Below are positions 34,048 through 45,935 of a stretch of DNA of 64,000 bases, piece after piece. The notes under the pieces are model-generated. The model saw only the letters and a program-made list of their open reading frames with translations. It was not told the origin of the DNA and searched no databases. Source of the stretch: Marsupella aquatica (taxonomy: Eukaryota > Marchantiophyta); NCBI GenBank assembly GCA_973895155.1, contig OZ316897.1, positions 2,108,001-2,172,000 of the forward strand, written 5' to 3'. Each line of letters starts with the position of its first letter. Within the stretch, counting starts at the first letter, position 1. A program made the position numbers and the translations under genes.

Positions 34048-35225
34048 ACTTACCAGCGGAGCCAAGAAAGAAAGGAGAAGACCATGGAAGATTGAAATTT
34101 TTTAAAGGTTGAAAAGGAGAATCGAGAAGAAAACCCATGGCGAATTGAGTAAGGATCGAGTAAGAAGAAATTAGAGAGACCCAGCCAGAAGCATATGAAA
34201 ATTAATAAGGCGGAAGCAGCAGAAACGCACTGATTCATAAGGACACCTAGAAGCGAAAAGATCGATGCGGATCAAGAACACAATAAGGAGATGCATGTTG
34301 AGAAGAAAATTGATCAGAACAGCATCGACAACTGAGAATTGAAAAGAGTCCAATCGAAATCACCTTCTGAAGAGAAAGAATGGACGAGAGGCACTGTGAG
34401 GACCGATCCCTCAAGAAAATTATTGTGAGAAGAAAAAGAGGCAACGGGACCCATTCATCGAATCGAAACTGCAGCATATCGATCATAAGCAGTTAACAAC
34501 CGGGGCAGCAAGGAGGCAGATTAACAAAGTAAAAGAGAAAACTTTAGAAGCAGAAACTGATCGAAGCCACAAACAGAAAGAGAGCACAAATCGTTGCAGA
34601 GGCCGATTGGAATCTAAAGGACAAGCGCAAACCCCTGGAAACCTGATCGAACAACGGCAGCAGATAGAGGAAGAGAGCTCGAAGTTGAAGCGGAGGCACT
34701 GAGATTCGAAAGGGTGAGAGAGAGGTAGCCACCACCTCAATCCCCATAAGGACAACACACAGGATTGGAACCTGAGAAAAAAGCAAAACGATTAGAAGAG
34801 GACAAAAACCAAAGAATTGAAGCAGTAACAGTCACGGAAGGCCGGAGCTACAGCAAAGACCGCAGAGGAGCTTGGAAGGAGGTCGTTGAAATCAAAATTT
34901 CGCAACATCAATCAAAAAACGCCGAGAAACCGTCGCTAAGTGCAAAACCCTCTTTAAGTGCAAAATCCGTCAAAGAGATTTCAGTTACAAAGGGAAAGTT
35001 GCACTTAACCATAACTGCAAAACCTAAGCGCACATCCGCATAACTGCACACCGTAACCAAGAAAAATTTACTTTACAAAGCCGCATGTGCACTTAACCAA
35101 GGCACGAGTATATTACCACCCATAACTGCACAAACTGCACAATTCCATTACTGCACAGTTTAACAAAGGAAAAAGAAAATACGAAGGAAACTTTGCAGTT
35201 AACCAAATAGCAAGGAAAACCTAAA
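34048..35225. other. Copia internal region lacking gag
   Basis: Where gag, protease and the integrase zinc finger should be, no matching protein is seen. The plus strand is purine-rich with scattered TTAAGTGCA/AACTGCA motifs at 34.93-35.24 kb, and the longest plus frame (34765-35043, 92 codons) is Lys/Glu-rich and unrecognised. Read on the minus strand the left part is pyrimidine-rich and resembles a plant 5' leader, so it may be captured host DNA. Confidence 0.5.
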
Positions 35226-38136
35226 TCTTAAGTGCAGATGTTTGCGGGCCAATTAACCCACCGAGCGGACCATTCCGCTACTTTATGGTATTAATCGATG
35301 CATCAACTAAATGGTCAAATGTGACACTGCTTTCAACGAGGAACATGGTTATACCTTGTATTTTGGTGCAATCCTGCGCGTGAAAGCACAATTCCCCGAC
35401 CACCCCATTAAGACACTAAGGGTAGACAATGCAGGGGAATTCACATCCAAAACATTTGATGACTTTTGCACATCACTTGGCATAGACATACAATATCCTG
35501 TACCTCACGTGCATTTTCAGAACGGATTAGCTGAAGCGGTCATTAAACGCCTTCAGTTAATTGCACGCCCATTACTAATGCAGTCAAAACTCCCCGTCTC
35601 AGCATGGGGACACGCCATATTACAGGCTAATGCATTAATCCAATACCGCCCATCGGCCTTTAATACCTATAGCCCATACCAAATTGCTAATGGTATTAAA
35701 CCTGACCTATCACATCTTCGTTCATTTGGATGTCAAGTAATGGTCCCCATTACTCCACCCAAACGAACCAAGATGGGACCCCAACGATAGTTGGGGATAT
35801 ACATCGGATTCGACTCTCCGTCCATAATCCGATATATAGAGCCTACAACTGGCGATGTTTTTAAATCTAGATTCCTAGATTGCCATTTTGACGAACATGT
35901 TTATCCACAGTTAGTAACCCCTGAACACCCACAACCACCTTTGGAGTGGAAAAGACACTCGCCATTTTGGCAAGACCTTAGAACGAATCAAGGGGAGAAA
36001 GAAGTTCAAAGAATTCTGCAACTCCACAAGATTGTGGAAGAACTTCCTGACGCTTTCGTTGACACATCACAACTTACCCGCTCACATATTCCAGCTGCGA
36101 GAGCATCTGTCCGCATCGAATTATCAAATGAGCCAGCAAGTACATCCCAACCTCGTGCAAAACGAGGTAGACCCTTGGGATCAAAAGATAAACAACCACG
36201 AAGGCGTGGTTCATCTATACCACCTTCACCTGATGTCGATCATACCGAATCCACAACTCATGAAGAAATTTCTATCCACTACGCACACACCGGTACGATG
36301 TGGGATAGAAATACTACTTCCATAGATGATGCTTTTGCATTAATGGTGGCAACACATATCACTGATGATACACCCGAACCAATATCTATCTTAGAATGCC
36401 AAAACAGACCATATTGGCCCGAATGGCAAAAAGCTATAAATGGAGAATTAGATTCCCTACTCAGCAGACACACTTTTGGCCCAGTCGAGCCAACACCGCA
36501 AGACGTACACCTAATTGGCTACAAGTGGACATTTGTCCGAAAAAGAAATGATAAAGGCCAAGTTGTACGCTACAAAGCACGTCTGGTAGGGAAAGGATTT
36601 ACACAACAATCGGGAATTCATTACGATGAAACCTATTCACCGGTTATGGATAGCACAACATTCCGATACCTTATCGGATTTGCCATTTTCCATCAATTAC
36701 AGATGCGACAACTAGATGTCGCAACCGCATATCTATATGGAACTTTAGACACTTGTCTATACATGCGATCACCCCCCGAGTTGGAGCAACGTCGCCGAGC
36801 TTTGGCTCAAGGCGCCAAATCGCATATTCCATATTTACATAAGATTATAACACAATTATCTCAAGTTACACCTCATGTGTCATCTACACATGTAACTCAT
36901 AATAACGACACTGCTGTGTCAACCATACGGAATACTCGCCGCGGACTAGCTATCCGCGTGTTGAAGGCATTATATGGCCTGAAACAAAGTGGCAGAGTAT
37001 GGTATCAAAGATTTACTGATGAAATGATTGCCATGGGTTTTTCCCATGATGCCATTACACCATGTTTATTTATTAAACATGTGGATGATGAATATGTCAT
37101 CGTTTCTATTTATGTTGATGACTTAAATATATTTGGGACACCCCAATTGACAGAAGATACTATTACTAGTCTTAAATCCACATTTGAGATGAAAGACCTT
37201 GGACATACAAACTTTTGCTTAGGCTTACAACTAGAGATCCTACCCACTGGCATGATGCTCCATCAGACAACACAAACGGAAAAGATCCTAAAACAGTTCA
37301 ATATGAACCTAGCACACCCATTGACGTTACCAATGGTTGTACGTTCATTAGAAAACAACACTGATGTTTTTCGCAAGCGCGAAGAACATGAACCCATATT
37401 AGGACCAGAAACTCCATATCTTTCTGCGATAGGAGCATTAATGTACCTAGCAAATCAGACCAGATCAGACATTGCATTTGCAGTTAACTTACTAGCCAGA
37501 CATAGTGCAACTCCCACAGCCAGACACTGGAACGGAGTTAAGCACGTATTTAGATATCTACGTGGAACCATCGATACCGGGTTATTTTACCCATTCGGTG
37601 CAAACCATGAGCTCATAGGATACGCGGATGCCGGATATCTCTCCGACACTGATACCGCAAAATCCCAAACTGGATATGTTTTTACCATAGGGGGTACCGC
37701 TTTTTCTTGGAAAAGCGCGAAACAGACCCTAACAGCAACCTCATCGAATCACTCAGAAATATTAGCTCTACATGAGGCTAGTCGTGAAGCCGTTTGGTTA
37801 CGATCCTTTATAAACCACATCAACACCAAATGCGGCCTACCACCACTAACGAAGCCTACTAACATTTTTGAGGATAACGCAGCATGTATACAGCAGATCA
37901 CAAAAGGATTCATCAAAGGCAATCGCGTGAAGCATATAGCTCCGAAGTTTTTCTACACCCACGAGTTACATGGAAAAGAGATCAATATTTTGCAGATTTC
38001 AAGTGCAGACAACTGTGCGGATCTCTTCACCAAATCACTATCGCCATTGGTTCATCACCGACACTGCCAGGCGATTGGACTACGGAGCGTGCGACGCATG
38101 ATGACCATGGAGGCTGCTACTCCACATGATACTTGA
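35226..38136 (+). pseudogene. Copia pol remnant: integrase, reverse transcriptase, RNase H
   Basis: The integrase core begins near 35234 (ADVCGPINPPSGPFRYFM) and needs a frameshift near 35345 to continue into RVDNAGEFTS and HFQNGLAEAVIKRL. An in-frame TAG at 35788-35790 separates it from the 781-codon frame 35791-38136. That frame has RT motifs (YKARLVGKGF, LDVATAYLYG, KALYGLKQSGRVWYQRF, YVDDLNIFG) and RNase H motifs (GYADAGYLSDTDTAKSQTGY, SSNHSEILAL, FEDNAACIQQ). Missing 5' domains plus the frameshift and stop make it non-autonomous. The RT/RNase H frame itself is intact. Confidence 0.93.
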
Positions 38137-38436
38137 TGATGCTGACGACATGCTGTTGACGACCGACTGATGAAACAGATGTTAAAGCTAGATTTACTAT
38201 AGCATCTAACTTTATTTTATATTGACATTTATTACGACGAGGACTGTTAGGTTGCACTCTTTTTCCTTTAGCACTCATATTTTTCTCTGCTACACTGGTA
38301 GAGTTTTTACTAAGCTAGAGTTGATAAAGGTTTTTTAACGAGGTAGTCTACCTCGCTTGTACTTATATCATGTATTTTCTTTGAACATGATATAATAGGT
38401 ATAATCTATGTTGTCTATATAGTTGTCACTATATAT

Positions 38437-38447
38437 CCAAAGGGGAG
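38437..38447 (+). promoter_or_regulatory. polypurine tract
   Basis: CCAAAGGGGAG lies immediately before the 3' LTR, as expected for plus-strand priming. Confidence 0.8.
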
Positions 38448-38555
38448 TGTTAGACTCTACCTTGACCGGATGACTGGATCAGCCGGTCATCCCGACACCA
38501 CTATATGTATCCTTACCCAGACTATACAGACACAGATATTCATTCTCATCAAACA
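38448..38555 (+). repeat. 3' LTR (108 bp)
   Basis: Matches the 5' LTR with a G/A difference in the CCCG(G/A)CACC segment. Followed by the AGATG target copy. Confidence 0.93.
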
Positions 38556-39043
38556 AGATGGGAAATGTCAACAACAAAGATTCAATATTACAGGTTTAGG
38601 AGCAAGTGCAAGCTCTATCAAAGAAACCGTCAACACGAAAACAACTGGAAGTCCAGAAATGACACCACCACTATTGAATGTTGAATATTGTGTACACAAC
38701 AAGAACCACATAAAAGTGCCAGCATTTATTCCGAACTGAAATGGTGGGCTTCCAAGGAAGAGATCCAGTCGCTATATCAAATTGCCCAGATTAAACCACC
38801 ACTGGCCAGATACCTCTACCTACCGTGCAGTTTGCTCCAAGATGTCTGGAAAAAGTTATTTTAATGGTAGCTTCAAGTAACCCATAGCTTTTGAAGGACA
38901 GGTGCGTTTTAACAAGACCCCCATCCTAAATCAAGGTGGGACTATGACGGAGGACTTGAAAGGAATGTTTTCATTTGACGATTTACAGCGCTGAAATTTA
39001 CCAAGCTCTGCCTCAAACCATCACAGAGATCAGATGTAACACG

Positions 39044-39188
39044 TTAAGCATTGTTTTGTTGGACAAATCCAACTTTACATGATTGCCTAATCCATGTGAG
39101 GTGCAAAAGGCCAATTTCAGACATTAAGCATTGTTTTGTTGGACAATCCAGTTTTATATAGTTGCCTCACCATGTAATGTGTAAAAGC
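39044..39188. repeat. 80-bp tandem duplication
   Basis: TAAGCATTGTTTTGTTGGAC starts both copies (39044, 39124). The second is diverged. Confidence 0.75.
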
Positions 39189-39900
39189 GTATGGAAGCGG
39201 AGATGATAGAACATTTGAAGGTTCAATTTTCTAACGGAAAGACTTATTGACGGATTGTCCATGCTAATATTTTATCCGAAATCAGATCTTAGAGTTCTCG
39301 TTCGTTTCTTCAGCGATACTGTATTAGTAATCACGTTTCCATCACTTTAGGGACGATTGAACTGATATCCTTATTTGTGCAGATGGCAGTGCTTGATCTG
39401 CAGAGCAGATGATCACCATTTGGCCGAAGTCATCTGTCTCACCATTTTCCATTTCAGAAAGGTAGATTTGAGAGAATTTAAAAATCAAGTGGCTTATTTG
39501 AAGTGACCTGCTGGCTCATTTTAAGTGACAAGCTATGTTTGATATCAATGTCTCCTTTTAAACCCCGCATGATTATTGATTAAACGATTAAAAGTTTGAA
39601 GAGAATCCTAGCTGCTTGCTGCCATACTTTTTTCCCAAGATCATGGCTGAAAGGTATCCACCTTCAAGGAGAACAGAGAAAATGGGCCCTCAAACACAAC
39701 ATCCAGTTGACCAATCCTGATCAGGAGCCTACTCCAGGACGTTCCGCAAAGTATGAAAAAGAGCTCCCGGCAGGAGAATTCAGACCAAGGTAGACTTCAG
39801 ACGGTCCAAGACTTCATTATCTCTTATTTGCGTAGCAGCCTCATTTCAGGTACCTAGCTTTTGATATGCCTGAAACCAGGTGACTTCCATTGGATTAAGT

Positions 39901-39994
39901 CTCTGCATAAATCTAGAAAATGCAGAGCACTTTCTATGAGACTGGAATAATCCTCTGCATAAATCTAGAAAATACAGAGCACTTTCTATGAGAG
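39901..39994. repeat. 52-bp tandem duplication
   Basis: CTCTGCATAAATCTAGAAAA...GCACTTTCTATGAGA occurs at 39901 and 39953 with one or two differences. Confidence 0.85.
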
Positions 39995-42104
39995 TAAGGA
40001 ATCGCTACAGCGAAGCTCAGACCAAAAACGTATATATCTATATGTGCAGAGGGCAAGCAAATGAAACAGCAAATTTTCACTTAATTGGCAAGAAAACAAA
40101 CAAAACGCACCTCAGCTGTGTAGACTGACAAGCGCGTCGCTGTCCTTTTGGTATGATCGTCAAGAGGATAAGTTACCTTGACATTTGTGCGAATCTTTCG
40201 AGCAGCCGGGGGATTTCTGCATCAACTGGACCAAGTTGAATAAGGATGAGAATAAGGATGAAGGCACAGAAACAATTTAATCCATGCAAAAGGGTACCGC
40301 ATATATCCCAAGTAGCTGCATCGTGACTACCAAATCACTTAGAGACAGCACTCATCACACGCTAACAATGGACTGACATAGGACTGAGCACGTACATGCT
40401 TCCAGATGTGGAAAATTGTAAAATACACAAGCCCCGTTTCACCACTATCAACGGCTTGCACAAGAGCTCTCATGTCCCATGGTCGTCAGTAGGGGAACCT
40501 GCGGCCAAAGAAGCAGCCGAGCGTGATGCAATGACATAGTATCGAAATGCTGAGGTAAACTTGCAAATCATGATCCGAACCAATGCATCACCCTTGCCTG
40601 TTATTTATCAGTAATTCAAAAGGATATTGCTAATGCCTGACCTGTCTGCACATCCAAGATTAAGGATATCATTCCAAATTGTGATTTCTTGTTCTTGAAA
40701 ACTCTCCGATTTATCCATGTGTTGCATAGGATCTGAGGAAGGAAAGACTCCTCATGAAGACCGAATGACAAACAATTTTATACACAATGTTTGCTAGCTT
40801 CGTCCGAGGCACACCTGTTAATAAGAATAAGATTCTCAGTCAGGCAAAAGAGCTGCAAGCGTTACCAGTCTTATTTGCATTGGCTGCAATTCCTGCGGAT
40901 GATGGTTGGGCATATTGCTGTGAGAGAACCCAGAACATATTTTCCAAAAAGGTCAATAATATCCGGCTTTGAATATTTACAGGTAAATCATCATTGAATA
41001 GTAAATCTTCCACAGGCTACTGCAGTCCTGACATAAAGACAACTGACTAGTTGATAGGTTCAAAAGAAGTGCACAACTTCAGTTAGCAAATACTCTTCAG
41101 AGAGGCAACCTCGGCTCTAATCAGTGTACAAGCTCAGTTGGATCGCAAAATAGACGTGAGTCTTGACCATACGCGTATCCTGGATCTGTGCAGGTGAGAA
41201 ATCCACCCCCAATCGTATCATTGGACGGCTGGATCACTAGGTGCAGCCCGTTGCTTTGACCTACGATGCCGGCTTTGAGTAGTGTTCAAAGTGAGTGGCT
41301 CAAGCATCACAGTTGTCACATCTACTACCGGTTGTCCATCAAACTCAATCTTCAATCGCCTACACCAACACCAACACATACATTGTTTCCATTACAGTAG
41401 GCCCTCTCAAACCCTCTACCCCAATTTCACTTCGTTAGTTGTACAATTTTTATTAGAAACCATTGCGAAATTCCTTTTTAGACTCAGAAACAGACACACT
41501 GCTTGCTGAAACAGCCGATAAGCTTTGCAGGCGTGTGTTTCCAGAGTCCTTAATATTGAAGTGTCTGAGTCGCTAATCTAACGACTCTCGAACCATAGGT
41601 ACGTGACTCTCATGACTTCTTTGATCTGGCTCATTTTTCTTGTTCAGAATGTACAGTACCCAGACCATCATGCGAGTAAGAAGCAGAGCACACGATTAAT
41701 TGTGCAGGTCAGTAAGGAGAAGAAACTCAGTTCAATATAGGCCAAACTTAAACTCAATAGATCAGACAAGAGCCCACGAGCTAAGATTCTCTCGTTCATG
41801 CATATGAGGACCCAGATAAAAGTCTTTCACGCATTATAAGCATGGCCCCTTGATATCAACTACAGACACTGATCTTTCTGCCTCGCACTGGAGGGTCCCT
41901 TTCAATAATCCATCGAGCCGATTCGACGAACGTCCAGGCGAGGCAGTGTCAACAATTACTAGATATCAAAACCCCGTATAGAACCTACCAGATGTCAAAA
42001 ATTACATGATACAGGCAGGATCCTTTCTGAAAGGACGAAACCACGTACATGTTGCTACTGCCATTGAACTTTCCCTAGAAATGGTCAGATTTTGAAGCCC
42101 TCGC

Positions 42105-42980
42105 CTAGAACTGACCACCCCGCCTATAATCTGCAGCAGCGATCTCCGAATCCACGTTGGCAACGTGAGTTTGACTGACTCTCTTGGCTACGGATATCAT
42201 GTCCATGACCACACTCGGGTCCAGCCCAGTCCCTCCACGCTTTGTAATACCAAGAATTGAGCCCTTTCTGTTGAGCGATACTGACACAGCTGCAGTCATT
42301 TGTGACTCTTCCTCTGTAGTAGCGTCAATAATGTAGTGCTTCCCCACCTTGGTCAAGGTAATGACAAGAGGAACCCTAGAAGTATCAAGCGGGAGGAACT
42401 CCTCGGGGTTATCGCTGAGCTCAAAATCTTCATCGTCAGGTGCTGTCCCACCTGTAGTCTCCACCTTTGGCAGTCCAGAGTTGGCCAATGCTGCCTTCAC
42501 TGCAATGGACAAGGCATCAAGCAAATTCCCATCCGAGCTCACAACCAGCCCATCAATGGACAACACCCAGCACACCTTCCCCTCCAGCACACACAATGTG
42601 CCCAGGTCAATAGCTGAGCCTACCCCGCTCGGACCACCCAAATAGCTCCTCTGCAGAGCCCTAGACAACTCCAACGATAGCTCCTCTCCTCCTCTGCCCT
42701 CAAAGTCTGGTGTGGCAGTAGCGGAGCATTCCACATTGATCTCTATACGACCATGGTTTGGCCTACCAGCTGGTGGTGTTCCTAGCTCTGCCTTCATGCT
42801 GGCTATCACATCAGTAAAGCCAAGTCGGACCCTGGCGGACCCATTTGCCTGGGGAATGATTCCTGTGTCGATAGAGAAAGACCGAAAATGATGACGGCCT
42901 CTGCCATCTCCCCGAAGGTCGACTGCAATTCCTGCTGCTATGTAGCTCTTCTCCGACGATGACAGATCCACCACCGTCAT
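42105..42980 (-). CDS. RRP42: exosome complex component RRP42 (EXOSC7-like)
   Basis: A complete 291-residue RNase PH-like protein, the normal length for the family. Matching segments include IAAGIAVDLRGDGR, GIIPQANGSARVRLGFTDVI, ALQRSYLGG, EGKVCWVLSIDGLVVSSDGN, VPLVITLTKVGKHYIIDATT and GLDPSVVMDMISVAK. RRP42 is one of six RNase PH-fold subunits in the ring of the eukaryotic exosome, which channels RNA to the catalytic subunits in nucleus and cytoplasm; the ring subunit itself is usually inactive. The start at 42978-42980 aligns with the family N-terminus (VDLSSSEKSYIAAG). The coding region has no intron. Decayed copies of its start region follow upstream. Confidence 0.95.
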   Translation of the reverse strand: MTVVDLSSSEKSYIAAGIAVDLRGDGRGRHHFRSFSIDTGIIPQANGSARVRLGFTDVIASMKAELGTPPAGRPNHGRIEINVECSATATPDFEGRGGEELSLELSRALQRSYLGGPSGVGSAIDLGTLCVLEGKVCWVLSIDGLVVSSDGNLLDALSIAVKAALANSGLPKVETTGGTAPDDEDFELSDNPEEFLPLDTSRVPLVITLTKVGKHYIIDATTEEESQMTAAVSVSLNRKGSILGITKRGGTGLDPSVVMDMISVAKRVSQTHVANVDSEIAAADYRRGGQF

Positions 42981-43640
42981 TTCCTTCCGAAGAAATGATC
43001 ACAGCCTCCTCCCTGATCTTTCTGTCTGTCAAAATTTTCCCTCTCCTTCTACTTACTCCAGATTTTGGTGATTAGACAAGAGCAGAAGATTGCACGGCAG
43101 AAAGCCGATGTGCATCTTGAGTAAAATTGCTAAATGTTTTTGAACATGCGTCGGCTGTAAACCCTAATGCTAGACAACACTTCTCCTCCGACAACAAATC
43201 CAACACCATCATTTCCTTTCATCAAGATGTCCCCCAATCTCCTCCCTGATCTTTGGTAGGTCCAGAAAGTGGAAACTACGGTACTCAGAGCCGAGCTGAG
43301 GGATGTTTACACGGCGGAAACTTTGGATCTGCACATTAAGACGAATTCGTCGATTGCAATCTCCGATGCTGTAGAACTCTTCCTCCACTAGAACAGATCA
43401 ACTAGCTTCATTTCTTTCCAACGACATGTCCACGCCTCCACAGCATCCTCCCTGATTTCTCAGTCGGTCCGAGAAATTGCCCTCTGCTTCTCTTGAGCAC
43501 AAACTTCGGTGCTATAAGAAGAACTGAGCTCGGTTTGCACGGTGGAAACGATGATGTGCATAATTGTCAAGACCAAGACAGATCGACCACCTTCATTTCT
43601 TTTCAACGAAATGTTGCACCCTGAATTTTTTGGTAACAAT
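42890..43640 (-). repeat. ladder of RRP42 start-region copies
   Basis: The RRP42 leader, start codon and first roughly 20 codons (minus strand) are followed upstream by three diverged head-to-tail copies. The equivalent ATGs are at 43210-43212, 43409-43411 and 43594-43596, spaced 232, 199 and 185 bases. Each copy has a GATCAGGGAGGA-like leader (least clear in the last), GAAAGGAAATGA-like context and GATCTGTC-like coding sequence. The copies carry stops or frameshifts and are not genes. Confidence 0.8.
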
Positions 43641-44997
43641 GGCGTTACAGGAGCAATTGTGAATTTTTCCAAGTAGAGCAAACTGGAGGGCCACTCGACT
43701 TTTAATGATAGACTCCACTTCAAAACATCTTTTGAATTGCAATAAAACACTCGAGTTTTAAGGATAGACTCCACTTCAAAAATCTTTTGAATTGCAGTAA
43801 TGCAAATGTTTGAATGGCTCGAGACCAAAAGTCTTTTGAGATGAACTTCAATAAATGCAAATATATGAATTAAGGAGCCAATTGTGAATGTTTGAATGAC
43901 TCCATATCAGAAACCTTTTAAGATGAACTTCAATAAATGCAAATCCATTTAGATTAAGGAGCCAAAGTTTGTGAATGTTCTCATGATCTGTATTCTTGGT
44001 GTCTATTCAATCACACACTAAACATATAAGACACCAAAGACATCACACTGGAGAAACTCCTCAATGATTCATAGCATGAGGAATTACATGTAAAGAATGA
44101 AGAATGCTCTTCCTCTTATCTATACCCAGGTTGGGCTACAATGTGTGGACATAAATAAATGGATCTTATCCTAGACTAATCAAAGGTACCTAAATGAATG
44201 GATCTTATCCTTGACTAATCAAAGGTTAACTAACTTTACAAAGGTCAAACTAACTATCAATTTCAAACAAAGATGTCACAATGAGAAAAATCACTTAGTT
44301 TCCCTGATTAAACCTGTCCGTAAACAGAGTTACCATGCATGAACTATGTAAAAAAGAATAGGGCAGGTCACCTTTTTGCAATCACCATGACTGGGAAACA
44401 CAACTTTTCTAAAAGTTATCCCAAACCAGTTAACTTGAGTGAGTAGAAATTTGCTAACTTTGTTACTGTTTGTGGATGACAAATTCTACATAAGTGTCCA
44501 AAATTAGACCTATTTGTAAACTTTGTGCAGCTTTTTGTGTATGTTTTCTCAAATCTTCGGAAAACAAAACCTATCTTCAAAGCGAATTTACAATCCATGA
44601 CTGGTGCATCTTTTTGTCTAAGACCATCCCCCCACAATCAGACAGCAGCATGAAAATTTTCAGATCTAAAAAACTTTCCAAAACCTCTTCACTGAAATGG
44701 AACCCTAAAAAGATTTTAAAAGTGGCATCACTCATGCACTACTACTTGAATTTTGTCCAGAAAGTGTATCCAATCATTTGTGACACTAGTCAATAATTAT
44801 ATCCAAAAGCCTATCCTTAAGTCAAAGTGTATCTAGTCATCAAGGTCAAGAAAATGGCAAAAAGGTCATAAATGTCAAGCAAGGTATTTTTAATTTTGTC
44901 CTGAAAATGGCGAAGAGGTCATAAATGTCAACAAATATATTTTGTCCTTTGCCATGTCAAATGCATATTCTTTGTTGCCATCCTGCAGAAACGTTCA
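43641..44997. other. intergenic with short duplications
   Basis: Diverged tandem copies at about 43675-43990 (GAGCCAATTGTGAATG, TTTTGAGATGAACTTCAATAAATGC) and at about 44156-44230 (AATGGATCTTATCCTWGACTAATCAAAGG). No supported gene. Confidence 0.55.
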
Positions 44998-45211
44998 GAA
45001 GCTGGCTTGCAATCAATGCTCTTGTGGGCGGCTCTATATGGACTAATTTTGAGAAGCTGGTTTGCAATCGACCCTCCTGTGGGCAGCTCTCTATGGACTA
45101 AATTCGAGAAGCTGTCTTGCAATCGATTCTTTTGTGGGCGGCTCTGTGTGGACTCACTCTGAGAGAGCTGACTTCCAATGAATCTTCTTGTGGGCAGCTC
45201 TCTGTGGACTA
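44998..45211. repeat. four-copy tandem repeat (about 57 bp)
   Basis: Four copies with GAAGCTGGYTTGCAATC, TTGTGGGC(G/A)GCTCT and TATGGACT landmarks. Minus-strand frames through it (repeated VHRELPTGG) are repeat artefacts. Confidence 0.85.
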
Positions 45212-45424
45212 GTACTTGTCGTGGTGTAAAGTGGAGAGAGAAGAGCACGAGCAAAACTCTCCTCCCACTCGACTTTTCCCTTCGTGATTACCAACTAGGT
45301 TGCTAGATATGGATATCACTCTGGTCCCATGCGAGACCGATTTGCTGGAGATTCTCATTTGCTTTATCCATTGTCATCATTTTCAATTGCAAGCGTTTTG
45401 TGTCTTTGGTATCTTTTCCCTCCA

Positions 45425-45935
45425 GAGTCTCTCGACTTGGCAGCAATTTCTGGGCTATCAATTTGTTGAACGCAATGTGGTCAATATTAGTCTGGCAGAA
45501 TAATCTTACCTCAACGACGATATGAGTGAAATCGTGTGCCAGTTTTATCTTTTTGCAGAAACTGCGGAGTTACGCGGAGTGGACTTGTTCCCTACTGAGT
45601 CTCGACATTGTCTGTTCAATGCAATCTGGTCAATATTAGTCTGGCAGAATATTCTTTCCAGAAAAACGCTATGAATGAAATGGGTTGCCACAAGTCAAAC
45701 TGTTTGTATCTTTCTGCAGAAATTTCGGAGTTCCGCGTAGTGGAATTTGGCCCTCGCGAGTCTCGACTTGGCAGCAATTTCTGCATATCAATTTGTTCAA
45801 TGCAAACTGGTCAAATATTGGTCCGGCAAAACAGTCTTTCCACAAAGACGCTATGAATGAAATCGTATGCCGTCATTTATGTCAATTCGCTTGTCGATAG
45901 TCTAGTCGGTGAACATTTCCACAAAGATCTCCGGA
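45425..45935. repeat. three-copy tandem repeat (about 170 bp)
   Basis: Units share GTCTCGACTTGGCAGCAATTT, TGCAATCTGGTCAATATTAG, TCTGGCAGAATA, CGCTATGAATGAAAT and TTTCTGCAGAAA. They diverge by roughly 10-20 per cent by eye. Confidence 0.82.

Larger units (their letters stand above)
33919..38560 (+). mobile_element. Ty1/Copia LTR retrotransposon, defective
   Basis: Identified by 108-bp LTRs (33924-34031 and 38448-38555) starting TGTTAGACTC and ending AAACA, differing at one or so positions. A 5-bp target duplication AGATG lies at 33919-33923 and 38556-38560. PBS, PPT, integrase, reverse transcriptase and RNase H are present in Copia order. There is no recognisable gag, protease or integrase zinc finger. 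The near-identical LTRs point to a recent insertion. Confidence 0.95.
38561..42104. other. intergenic, no supported gene
   Basis: I found no convincing exons. Two local tandem duplications lie here: 39044-39188 (TAAGCATTGTTTTGTTGGAC, 80-base period) and 39901-39994 (CTCTGCATAAATCTAGAAAA, 52-base period). The 3' end of the RRP42 transcript lies at the right edge. Confidence 0.5.

Noticed and set aside
34050-34786. Several minus-strand frames of 60-92 codons in the Copia interior
   Set aside because: Cys/Phe/Ser-rich translations of pyrimidine-rich DNA without any domain.
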